From NCBI RefSeq assembly GCF_014529535.1, contig NW_023503941.1, forward strand, positions 158,645 through 222,644: DNA of 64,000 nucleotides. The letters run 5' to 3'. A program made the translations under genes and the position numbers. The notes beneath the pieces are model-generated. The model ran no database searches, was not told the origin of the DNA, and saw only the letters and a program-made list of their open reading frames with translations. Positions 35,372-47,246 of this stretch are shown here, piece by piece (position 1 is the first letter of the stretch; every line of letters starts with the position of its first letter). Source of the DNA: Bradysia coprophila. Taxonomy: Eukaryota; Arthropoda; Insecta; Diptera; Sciaridae.

Positions 35372-37189
35372 GCAGAAGCGTTGGTTCATGCAGTTCGTCG
35401 GTTTTGTACAGTTCAGCATGACAAGCCGATGGCCTTGGTTAAGTTCGATTTCGGTAATGCTTTCAATATGTTGTTTAGGAAGTTCATGCTAGGTGAGGTT
35501 AGAGACGTTTGTCCTGAGTTGTTGGCTTTAATGCAACAGTCTTATAGACATTTTTCTAATCTTTATTTTCTTGATGAAACTCTGCTTTCAAGAAGAGGGT
35601 TTCAACAAGGAGATCCTTTGGGACCTCCCGGTTTCTGCATAGGTATTATGAAGATGACGCATTCATTAGATGCAAGGTTGAATGGTTGGTATTTAGATGA
35701 TGGTAGTATTGGTGACGTGCTTTCTGTAGTATTGGGGGATATTAGGAAGATTTTAGAATTTTGTGATTTGTCAGGGTTGCCTTTGAATGCTAAGAAGTGT
35801 GAAGTCTTTTTTGTGAGTGCTAGTGAAGGTGAAGCGGCTCATATGTACTCTGAGATTTCGTCATTGTTACCAGGGATTAAGCGGGTTGATGAGTCTTCGT
35901 TGGAGATGTTGGGCTCGCCTGTTTTTGAGTTAGGTTTAGAAAGGATGTTTTCAGCAAAAGTTGAATCTATCAAGTTGATGTGTGATCGTTTAACTTTGAT
36001 GGATGTTCATCCTGCTTTGTGTGTTTTTAGGAAGTCTCTCGGTAGTTCTAGGTTTAATTATTTGTTGCGTTCTTCGAAGGCGTTTTTGTTAGGTGATCGC
36101 TTGAGAGCTGTTGACGAGATTTTCCGTTCAACTCTCGAAGCCATTGCGAATGTGAAGATGTCTGATTTTTCTTGGGACCAGGCTTCTCTTCCTTTAAGCT
36201 TTGGAGGTATAGGTGTTAGGAAAGTTGAGGATATTGCGATGCCAGCTTATCTGTCGTCTGTTTATTCTACTTTAGAACTGTCGAGTGAGATATTGAGAAA
36301 GTTTAGTTTTCAGGTAATCGAAACTAGTGTTTTGGAATTAATTGAGGAAATACCTCGAGATTTTGTTCCAGAAGGTGACGAGAAGAAGAAGAAGCAAAAG
36401 AATTGGGATCTGCCGATGATTAAGAGTAAATTCGATGAGATGTTTGACTCCAGCGAACCTGTTGCTCGTGCAAGACTACTTGCATCATCAACCAAAGAAT
36501 CTTCAAAGTGGTTGCAAGTAGTTCCATCGAGCCAATTGGGTTTGCTATTGGATAACAACTCTGCTAGAATTGCTGTTGGTCTTCGTTTAGGTTCTGGTTT
36601 ATGCGAGGAACATAAGTGTGTTTGTGGTGGAATGGTTCAAAAGGATGGCTTACACGGCTTATCATGCAAAATGAAAATTAAAAAAATTGCTGCGCATGAT
36701 GAAGTCAACAAAGTTTTTTCTCATGCATTTTCTTCAGCAGGATTTCCAACCATGTTACAACCGCCAGGTATGTCTAGAGATGATGGTAAAAGACCTGATG
36801 GAATGACACTGATTCCATGGAGTCATGGTAAATCTCTTATTTGGGATGTAACCATAAGAGATACATTGGCGCCTTCATACATTAATGAATCTAGCAAGAA
36901 ACAGCGGTCGATTGCGGACAACGCAGAAAGATTTAAACACAATCATTATAAGCGTTTAAAAGAAAATTATTTGTTTACTCCTCTAGCTTTCGAGACTTTA
37001 GGCTGTATGGGACCTGAAACAAAGAAATTCATTGAGAAATTAGGAAAAATTATAAAGGCCACTTCAGGGGAACCGCGATCAATGGATTATTTATTGCAGA
37101 AAATTTCAATTGCGATACAAAGAGGCAACGCTGCGTGTATTTTGGGGACTTTGGGAACGGATAGAGTAGATGATTTTTATGTTTTGTAA
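35372..37189 (+). mobile_element. 5'-truncated non-LTR retrotransposon ORF: RT plus restriction-like endonuclease
   Basis: An uninterrupted frame of about 605 codons with no ATG at its start; it opens straight out of an (AT)n stretch (35338-35371). So it is the 3' part of a longer ORF. Reverse transcriptase motifs, numbered from 35381: LVKFDFGNAFN (19-29, catalytic Asp23), RRGFQQGDPLGP (71-82) and YLDDG (104-108). The C-terminal half has a C-x-C...H-x4-C zinc-knuckle-like motif (412-429) followed by RPDG (471-474) and WDVT (488-491), the core of the restriction-like endonuclease found in R2-, NeSL-, Hero- and Utopia-type elements. I cannot assign the clade. The missing N-terminus means it cannot be complete, but the lack of stops suggests recent insertion. 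Confidence 0.85.
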
Positions 37190-37221
37190 CCTTTGATTTT
37201 TGAAAAGATCGTTTTTTTACG

Positions 37222-37250
37222 GGCTGCGTCATTGTGAGCAGCCTTTTTTT
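37222..37250 (+). other. 3' UTR hairpin of the retroelement
   Basis: GGGCTGC...GCAGCC followed by a run of T, about 33 nt after the stop. Non-LTR elements often use 3' UTR structure for template recognition; that role here is inference. Confidence 0.45.
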
Positions 37251-37769
37251 CGCATATTTAAATAAACAAAATAAAAGTTATTAATATTAATTATGAAATT
37301 TAAAATTCGATTGTAAATGCTGGCTAATAAAGTTAATAAAACCAAGAATAAAACCAAAAAGTTGAACTTTGAATTACGAGTGTTTTTCACTTGTTAAGTA
37401 ATAAATGTTATGCACCTGTATCCAAATGTTTATTTTGACGGGTTGGTGATTGTGATCCTAAGCCAAAGGCGCGGATCATAATCCAATACAAAGATAAACC
37501 CAAACTCCCTCTCCGGGCTGATGCATCATGCTAGTCTTACCACACAGAGACATATTATAAGGTTATTATCGATACATGAGAATGACAATCGAGACTTGCC
37601 GAAAACGAGACAACAACAGTTGCACTTGTCAAAAATCCACGCCATTAGTGGTATAAATTTATACCTCAGAGAGAGCTTTTTTTCCTTTGTTACGATCTGT
37701 CAGTTTTTCTATTTTGCGATTTAGTATGGAAATGAAAACTAAAATTGAGATATCTTTGCTGTTTTAATG
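37251..37769. other. Retroelement 3' end and intergenic sequence
   Basis: AT-rich. The exact 3' end of the retroelement and any target duplication could not be defined. Confidence 0.4.
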
Positions 37770-37933
37770 GTTTTTCATATTTTTTTGGACCAAAATGTTT
37801 TAAAGTGTGTTTGGAATCGATTGACATTAATAAATATAATAAAATAGAAAAAAATATTTTCACACAATCTGTTAATGCCAATCGACTCCAAACACATTTT
37901 AAAACATGTTGGTCCAAAAAAATATTAAAAAAC
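37770..37933. repeat. Palindromic MITE-like element
   Basis: TTTTTTTGGACCAAAATGTT...TGTGTTTGGAATCGATTG is answered by CAATCGACTCCAAACACATT...AACATGTTGGTCCAAAAAAA. It abuts the GGAC-element that follows. Confidence 0.8.
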
Positions 37934-39180
37934 ATAGCTAACGCCGACCCGTACGAAACACCTATTCGTATCAAAAGCCTTTAATGTGAAACTCTTCATT
38001 TCTCTTACTTCATTTTCTTCTCTGCTGAAAAACTATTCTCCCTTTAAAATCACTTACATTATCCACTCTTTGCCTTGTTATCATATACAACTAAATTGCC
38101 GGAGGCAATATAGACAGCCCCGTACGAAGACAAATTTCATAAATTCCTATTTAACCAGCTATATACCGCTATATTTACCTATATTTCACTGTAAATAAAC
38201 ATTTCACAGAGGAATATGCTATTATATAGCTCTATATGCCTGTATATAGCTCAATATAGCTGTATATAGGTATATATAGATGTCCATATATGGAATCCCT
38301 GAAACCCCTCACACTTAACACATTATTTCCATGTTAACAGAAACTCTCTAAGCATCATTTTCCCCACTTTATATCACTTTTAATAAAATCCAATATGGCC
38401 GCCGGCAGCCATTTTGTTAGGAGACCGGAAATAGTACCGACGCTTAACATTCGTTAATACCTTTCAAACAAAAAAAAAATCATGAAATTCGGTCAAAATT
38501 TACTCGAGATATTGTCAAAATACACCACGTTCACTGTACTTCCGAGTAGCCAGATAAGAGCTCACTCCAAGAGACCTAGCTCACGCTCCGGAGAACATAA
38601 TTTCATAAAATTTTTTTCCCTGATTACCCTGATTGGTACGGTCAATACCTATCTAATAAAGCTAAAACAGACGAAATATGTTCAAATGTGGCCGACCTAC
38701 AAGCAAAAACTGCTTGCCGCCCTGTGCCTGTTCCACACCAAGGGGTCTAACTCACGAGTCGGTCATCCGATTTCCATAAACTTTTTTTTTTGTCGATCGG
38801 TATTGTAAATACCTTTTATTTGACGTATCACTTACAAGTTTAACGTTTAAATGTCCGGAGATATCTTCGAAAAACCGTAAAGCACTTATTGGGCCACAGC
38901 TCGGGAGGGGTCGATCCAAAATCACTCATCTTCGAACTTAGCCTGTCTTTTGACATTACCAAACGGGAAAAAAAGAATTTTCAAAATCGGATGCGTTTTA
39001 CTCAAGTTATCGTGCAGACAGACAGACGGACAGACGGACAGACAGACGGACATTTTTTTTTCGCGGATTTGGCATCTCTAGACAACCACAATAGGTTTCC
39101 CCTTACTCAGGGAGTCCAATTCGACGTGTTACAAACGTATGCGTAAACCTATAAGACCCCAGTACTTCGTACGGGTCTAA
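37934..39180 (+). mobile_element. GGAC-element copy C
   Basis: Begins ATAGCTAACGCCGACCCGTACG and ends GTACTTCGTACGGGTCTAA. Contains CAGACGGA tracts at 39015-39052 and TATATAGC-rich sequence at 38155-38285. The short frames in it are shared by every copy and broken, so not genes. Confidence 0.8.
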
Positions 39181-40380
39181 ACATAGCTAACGCCGACCCG
39201 TACGAAACACCTATTCGTGTCAAAAGCCTTTAAAATCACTTACATTATCCACTCTTTGCCTTGTTATCATATACAAATAAATTGCCGGAGGCAATATAGA
39301 CAGCCCCGTACGAAGACAAATTTCATAAATTCCTATTTAAACAGCTATATACCGCTTTATTTACCTATATTTCACTATAAATAAACATTTCACAGAGAAA
39401 TATATGCTATTATATAGCTCTATATGCCTGTATATAGCTCAATATAGCTGTATATAGGTATATATAGATATCCATATATGGAATCCCTGAAACCCCACAC
39501 ACATAACAAATTATTTCCATGTTAACAGAAACTATCTAAGTACAAATTTTCCCACTTTATATCGTTTTACTAAAATCCAATATGGCCGCCGGCAGCCATT
39601 TTGTTAGGAGACCGGAAATAGTACCGACGCTTAACATTCGTTAATACCTTTCAAACAAAAAAAATATCATGAAAATCGGTCAAAATTTACTCGAGATATT
39701 GTCAAAATACACCACGTTCACTGTACTTCCGAGTAGCCAGATAAGAGCTCACTCCAAGAGACCTAGCTCACGCTCCGGAGAACATAATTTCATAAACTTT
39801 TTTTTCCCTGATTGGTACGGTCAATACCTATCTAACAAACCTTAAACAGACGAAATATGTTCAAATGTGGCCGACCTACAAGCAAAAACTGCTTGCCGCC
39901 CTGTGCCTGTTCCACACCAAGGGGTCTAACTCACGAGTCGGTCATCCGATTTCCATAAACTTTTTTTTTGTCGATCGGTATTGTAAATACCTTTTATATG
40001 ACGTATCACTTACAAGTTTAACGTTTAAATGTCCGGAGATATCTTCGAAAAACCGTAAAGCACTTATTGGGCCACAGCTCGGGAGGGGTCGATCCAAAAT
40101 CACTCATCTTCGAACTTAGCCTGTCTTGTGACACTACCAAACGGGAAAAAAAAGAATTTTCAAAATCGGATGCATTTTACTCAAGTTATCGTGCAGACAG
40201 ACAGACGGACAGACGGACAGACAGACGGACAGACGGACAGACAGACGGACATTTTTTTTTTCGCGGATTGGGCATCTCTAGACAACCACAATAGGTTTCC
40301 CCTTACTCAGGGAGTCCAATTCGACGTGTTACAAACGTATGCGTAAACCTATAAGACCCCAGTACTTCGTACGGGTCTAA
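39181..40380 (+). mobile_element. GGAC-element copy D, head-to-tail with C
   Basis: Directly follows copy C with no gap and is nearly identical over most of its length. It lacks some sequence after position 39230 and has a longer CAGACGGA tract (40193-40250). Confidence 0.85.
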
Positions 40381-40796
40381 ATATGTCGATAAGTAATCTA
40401 TTGTGGTCAAGTAACAAGTAATACATGACGGCGTGACAAAAGATATGAAATAAATCAGAATAAATGCAACTGTTCAGCGGGCAACAATCTCCAACAGTAT
40501 TTATCTCTAAAAGTACGGCCCCTAGCTCAACATAACTAAAGTCAGTGAAAAGGGCGGTACCGGCTATTGGCGAAGGGTGCTGGTTATCAAATTGTGATGC
40601 GATGAGACAGTGTGTAAGTGGCAAAAAAAAGTGGCGAACATTTCATTGAAGAAGTAATGAGACAATAGCCACTGTCATGAAGTGTGTGAGGGCTAGTTGT
40701 ATGTTGGAATTGGTGTAAGATGCCAAACTTACATTTCGTTACCAATTTTCTTTTATTGATTCATTTCAATATAGAAAATTTAGCAACAAATTATGC
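40381..40796. other. Intergenic
   Basis: No gene or repeat recognised. Confidence 0.45.
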
Positions 40797-41225
40797 TGAG
40801 AACGTTAGGGAAATTGTCACCCATCAGAGAAATGATAGCATATGGTGCTGGCCCGGCACAGCGCCATCTGTTATCATCTGTCACCCATCGATGAATTACA
40901 GCTAATTTTACAAAGAAATTCGAATCTAATGTGAACTTTCCACTGGTAAGATAGGTGTCCTTACTTGATCCATTTGCATAGCACAAACATGTGTAGCGAA
41001 CGTGTCTTGTTTTACCACAAGGACAGGTGATCAATTAACCTAACTCCTTGTAAGGCGATGAGAAACCGTTTATACGATCATTGTGTATCTGTTATAAGCA
41101 AACTCTCCTTGAAATTACCGCATTTCGGACCTAACTCCTCGCCGATTTCTACGGGAAGAAAAGAGGGCACAGGCAGGGCCTTGGGGGCAGTTCCCAAGTG
41201 CGCTCAACTGTGAACAATCTTTTTC
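40797..41225 (-). repeat. Inverted partial satellite unit before copy 2
   Basis: Reverse complement of one partial ~505-bp unit plus the segment that leads into the array (complement of 41862-42050). It faces the main array across the 41226-41861 spacer, making an inverted repeat of about 370-430 bp arms. One sub-repeat is shortened at the TTTTACCAC/AAGGACAGG junction near 41020. Confidence 0.85.
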
Positions 41226-41861
41226 AGCATTCGTCCATAATTAGTGATCCTTACTTAGTAATCATCCGTCGCCATGTAAATAAATAATTAACACACTAAC
41301 GTTAAATTAGTTGGAAAGCCGTCCTTAGGCTAAACACTTGCTGCAAGTGAAATATTATTATTATATTCGTAATTTGTATTTCTTTGAATAATAAAGTTCG
41401 TTAAGTTAAGTCATCCGTCCATAATATTTAAATGATTCAAAGTTATTTGTATTAAACTAAGTTTTGGTAAAATAAAATTTCATGAAAAAAAAATCATTTT
41501 CAATTACACATAAAATATGTCCTCAATTGTCCTTTCCTTCCGGACCTACTTCACGTATGGTTAGTTAAAAATGTTATTTTAGAACAAAAGAAATGGTTTA
41601 AAGATTTACATCGCTGTTTCATAGATATTGTTGTCTAATGGATTTTTAATTTAACCAAAAATTTGTCCTTTTTAAGTACATTCGACTAAGTATTTTTCTT
41701 TCTCAAATTATTTATTTCACGTGCAGAATGCGTCACCACAAGTTATATCAGTTACTTTGTAAGTTAGAACACAAAGAGGTGCGTCACCTTTACCCTGATT
41801 TTATATTATATTGACAATTATGACGCTTTTTTTATGAGATAAATATTTCATGTACTGATGC
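41226..41861 (+). repeat. Flank of composite satellite block, copy 2
   Basis: Matches 10-660 in the same order, with small indels. Lies between the inverted satellite arms. Confidence 0.85.
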
Positions 41862-44800
41862 TGAAAAAGATTGTTCACAGTTGAGCGCACTTGGGAACTG
41901 CCCCCAAGGCCCTGCCTGTGCCCTCTTTTCTTCCCGTAGGAATCGGCGAGGAGTTAGGTCCGAAATGCGGCAATTTTAAGGAGAGTTTGCTTATAACGGA
42001 TACACAATGATCGCGTATAAACGGTTTCTCATTGCCTTACAAGGAGTTAGGTTAATTGATCACCTATCGAATGATCGCTAACCCGAAAGAAATTCAAAAC
42101 TAATGTGAACTATTTACAGCGTATACCGGCGGCAATGAGTGGTAAAACAAGACACATTCGCTACACATGTTTGTTCACATTAGATTCGAATTTCTTTGTA
42201 AAATTAGCTGTAATTCATCGATGGGTGACAGATAAATGATAACAGATGGCGCTGTGCCGGGCCAGCACCATATGCTATCATTTCTCTGATGGGTGACAAT
42301 TTACCTAACGTGGCGTCGCATCTACCCCCAACCTAATGTGGCAATATTAAGGAGAGTTTGCTTATAACGGATACACAATGATCGCGTATAAACGGTTTCT
42401 CATTGCCTTACAAGGAGTTAGGTTAATTGATCACCTATCGAATGATCGCTAACCCGAAAGAAATTCAAAACTAATGTGAACTATATACAACGTATACCGG
42501 CGGCAATGAGTGGTAAAACAAGACACATTCGCTACACATGTATGTGCTATGCAAATGGATCAAGTAAGGACACCTATCTTACCAATACCGGCGGCAATGA
42601 GTGGTAAAACAAGACACATTCGCTACATATGTTTGTGCTATGCAAATGGATCAAGTAAGGACACCTATCTTACCAGTGGAAAGGTCACATTAGATTCGAA
42701 TTTCTTTGTAAAATTAGCTGTAATTCATCGATGGGTGACAGATAAATGATAACAGATGGCGCTGTGCCGGGCCAGCACCATATGCTATCATTTCTCTGAT
42801 GGGTGACAATTTACCTAACGTGGCGTCGCATCTACCCCCAACCTAATGTGGCAATTTCAAGGAGAGTTGGCTTATAACGGATACACAATGATCGCGTATA
42901 AACGGTTTCTCATTGCCTTACAAGGAGTTAGGTTAATTGATCACCTATCGAATGATCGCTAACCCGAAAGAAATTCAAAACTAATGTGAGCTATTTACAG
43001 CGTATACCGGCGGCAATGAGTGGTAAAACAAGACACATTCGCTACACATGTTTGTTCACATTAGATTCGAATTTCTTTGTAAAATTAGCTGTAATTCATC
43101 GATGGGTGACAGATAAATGATAACAGATGGCGCTGTGCCGGGCCAGCATCATATGCTATCATTTCTCTGATGGGTGACAATTTACCTAACGTGGCGTCGC
43201 ATCTACCCCCAACCTAATGTGGCAATATTAAGGAGAGTTTGCTTATAACGGATACACAATGATCGCGTATAAACGGTTTCTCATTGCCTTACAAGGAGTT
43301 AGGTTAATTGATCACCTATCGAATGATCGCTAACCCGAAAGAAATTCAAAACTAATGTGAACTATATACAACGTATACCGGCGGCAATGAGTGGTAAAAC
43401 AAGACACATTCGCTACACATGTATGTGCTATGCAAATGGATCAAGTAAGGACACCTATCTTACCAATACCGGCGGCAATGAGTGGTAAAACAAGACACAT
43501 TCGCTACACATGTTTGTGCTATGCAAATGGATCAAGTAAGGACACCTATCTTACCAGTGGAAAGTTCACATTAGATTCGAATTTCTTTGTAAAATTAGCT
43601 GTAATTCATCGATGGGTGACAGATAAATGATAACAGATGGCGCTGTGCCGGGCCAGCACCATATGCTATCATTTCTCTGATGGGTGACAATTTACCTAAC
43701 GTGGCGTCGCATCTACCCCCAACCTAATGTGGCAATTTCAAGGAGAGTTGGCTTATAACGGATACACAATGATCGCGTATAAACGGTTTCTCATTGCCTT
43801 ACAAGGAGTTAGGTTAATTGATCACCTATCGAATGATCGCTAACCCGAAAGAAATTCAAAACTAATGTGAACTATATACAACGTATACCGGCGGCAATGA
43901 GTGGTAAAACAAGACACATTCGCTACACATGTATGTGCTATGCAGATGGATCAAGTAAGGACACCTATCTTACCAATACCGGCGGCAATGAGTGGTAAAA
44001 CAAGACACATTCGCTACACATGTTTGTGCTATGCAAATGGATCAAGTAAGGACACCTATCTTACCAGTGGAAATGTCACATTAGATTCGAATTTCTTTGT
44101 AAAATTAGCTGTAATTCTTCGATGGGTGACAGATAAATGATAACAGATGGCGCTGTGCCGGGCCAGCACCATATGCTATCATTTCTCTGATGGATGACAA
44201 TTTACCTAACGTGGCGTCGCGTCCATACCCAACCTAATGTGGCAATATTAAGGAGAGTTTGCTTATAACGGATACACAATGATCGCGTATAAACGGTTTC
44301 TCATTGCCTTACAAGGAGTTAGGTTAATTGATCACCTATCGAATGATCGCTAACCCGAAAGAAATTCAAAACTAATGTGAACTATAAACAACGTATACCG
44401 GCGGCAATGAGTGGTAAAACAAGACACATTCGCTACACATGTATGTGCTATGCAGATGGATCAAGTAAGGACACCTATCTTACCAATACCGGCGGCAATG
44501 AGTGGTAAAACAAGACACATTCGCTACACATGTTTGTGCTATGCAAATGGATCAAGTAAGGACACCTATCTTACCAGTGGAAATGTCACATTAGATTCGA
44601 ATTTCTTTGTAAAATTAGCTGTAATTCTTCGATGGGTGACAGATAAATGATAACAGATGGCGCTGTGCCGGGCCAGCACCATATGCTATCATTTCTCTGA
44701 TGGATGACAATTTACCTAACGTGGCGTCGCGTCCATCCCCAACCTAATGTGGCAATATTAAGGAGAGTTTGCTTATAACGGATACACAATGATCGCGTAT

Positions 44801-46925
44801 AAACGGTTTCTCATTGCCTTACAAGGAGTTAGGTTAATTGATCACCTATCGAATGATCGCTAACCCGAAAGAAATTCAAAACTAATGTGAACTATATACA
44901 ACGTATACCGGCGGCAATGAGTGGTAAAACAAGACACATTCGCTACACATGTATCTTCACATTAGATTCGAATTTCTTTGTAAAATTAGCTGTAATTCAT
45001 CGATGGGTGACAGATAAATGATAACAGATGGCGCTGTCCGGGCCAGCATCATATGCTATCATTTCTCTGATGGGTGACAATTTACCTAACGTGGCGTCGC
45101 GTCCATCCCCAACCTAATGTGGCAATATTAAGGAGAGTTTGCTTATAACGGATACACAATGATCGCGTATAAACGGTTTCTCATTGCCTTACAAGGAGTT
45201 AGGTTAATTGATCACCTATCGAATGATCGCTAACCCGAAAGAAATTCAAAACTAATGTGAACTATATACAACGTATACCGGCGGCAATGAGTGGTAAAAC
45301 AAGACACATTCGCTACACATGTATGTGCTATGCAAATGGATCAAGTAAGGACACCTATCTTACCAATACCGGCGGCAATGAGTGGTAAAACAAGACACAT
45401 TCGCTACACATGTTTGTGCTATGCAAATGGATCAAGTAAGGACACCTATCTTACCAGTGGAAAGGTCACATTAGATTCGAATTTCTTTGTAAAATTAGCT
45501 GTAATTCATCGATGGGTGACAGATAAATGATAACAGATGGCGCTGTGCCGGGCCAGCATCATATGCTATCATTTCTCTGATGGGTGACAATTTACCTAAC
45601 GTGGCGTCGCGTCCATCCCCAACCTAATGTGGCAATATTAAGGAGAGTTTGCTTATAACGGATACACAATGATCGCGTATAAACGGTTTCTCATTGCCTT
45701 ACAAGGAGTTAGGTTAATTGATCACCTATCGAATGATCGCTAACCCGAAAGAAATTCAAAACTAATGTGAACTATATACAACGTATACCGGCGGCAATGA
45801 GTGGTAAAACAAGACACATTCGCTACACATGTATGTGCTATGCAAATGGATCAAGTAAGGACACCTATCTTACCAATACCGGCGGCAATGAGTGGTAAAA
45901 CAAGACACATTCGCTACACATGTTTGTGCTATGCAAATGGATCAAGTAAGGACACCTATCTTACCAGTGGAAAGGTCACATTAGATTCGAATTTCTTTGT
46001 AAAATTAGCTGTAATTCATCGATGGGTGACAGATAAATGATAACAGATGGCGCTGTGCCGGGCCAGCACCATATGCTATCATTTCTCTGATGGGTGACAA
46101 TTTACCTAACGTGGCGTCGCGTCCATCCTTAACCTAATGTGGCAATATTACGGAGAGTTTGCTTATAACGGATACACAATGATCGCGTATAAACGGTTTC
46201 TCATTGCCTTACAAGGAGTTAGGTTAATTGATCACCTATCGAATGATCGCTAACCCGAAAGAAATTCAAAACTAATGTGAACTATATACAACGTATACCG
46301 GCGGCAATGAGTGGTAAAACAAGACACATTCGCTACACATGTATGTTCACATTAGATTCGAATTTCTTTGTAAAATTAGCTGTAATTCATCGATGGGTGA
46401 CAGATAAATGATAACAGATGGCGCTGTGCCGGGCCAGCATCATATGCCATCATTTATCTGATGGGTGACAATTTACCTAACGTGGCGTCGCGTCCATCCC
46501 CAACCTAATGTGGCAATATTAAGGAGAGTTTGCTTATAACGGATACACAATGATCGCGTATAAACGGTTTCTCATTGCCTTACAAGGTGTTAGGTTAATT
46601 GATCACCTATCGAATGATCGCTAACCCGAAAGAAATTCAAAACTAATGTGAACTATATACAACGTATACCGGCGGCAATGAGTGGTAAAACAAGACACAT
46701 TCGCTACACATGTATGTGCTATGCAAATGGATCAAGTAAGGACACCTATCTTGCCAATACCGGCGGCAATGAGTGGTAAAACAAGACACATTCGCTACAC
46801 ATGTTTGTGCTATGCAAATGGATCAAGTAAGGACACCTATCTTACCAGTAGAGAGTTCACATTAGATTCGAATTTCTTTACAAAATTAGCTGTAATTCAT
46901 CGTTGGGTGACAATTTCCCTAACGT
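41862..46925 (+). repeat. ~505-bp satellite array, copy 2 (11 units, long and short forms)
   Basis: Units start near 42107, 42480, 42988, 43360, 43870, 44380, 44890, 45260, 45770, 46280 and 46650. Long units (~510 bp) have two ATGCAAAT or ATGCAGAT sub-repeats; short units (~373 bp) have the region between ACACATGT and TTCACATTAG deleted. The order is S-L-S-L-L-L-S-L-L-S-L. Units here share variants (GATAAATGATAAC, GGCGCTGTGCCGGGCC, CGTGGCGTCGC) that differ from copy 1, so each array is homogenised separately. Confidence 0.95.
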
Positions 46926-47246
46926 GATGTCTTTTCTAACGCCAAATTATTCATAACTAACTAAACCCTATTCTACCCCTCTGCGTTTTCACGGGCTTGG
47001 GACCGTTAAATAGTATGTGAAGCGTGCTATTTAGCCGCATTTGTAGATATTGCTGTCATTCAAGCGACCGACATTAAAACCATGAGCGCAGTGCAAGTAT
47101 GCACACAACAAATATCAACTAGCATACCAAAGGATATCAGCACAACCAAACATACCACACAGTTCAACAATTCTCTTCTGTGTCCTCATTATACATGAGT
47201 GCCTCTCCGGATAACAAAAACTGCAGTACTTTGCTTTGATTGGTTT
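46926..47246 (+). repeat. Spacer between the two satellites, copy 2
   Basis: Collinear with 8196-8519. The hairpin at 47007-47033 has one change relative to copy 1 that would be a G-U pair in RNA. Confidence 0.8.

Noticed and set aside
40067..40346. Frames rich in Gln, Thr, Asp and Arg
   Set aside because: Translation of the CAGACGGA simple repeat in GGAC-element D.
42510..46927. Repeated 79-81 codon frames in the ~505-bp satellite, nearly identical in each unit
   Set aside because: They begin at GTG rather than ATG, their conservation equals that of the non-coding parts of the unit, and the same frame is shifted or shortened in many copy 1 units. They are by-products of repeat homogenisation.
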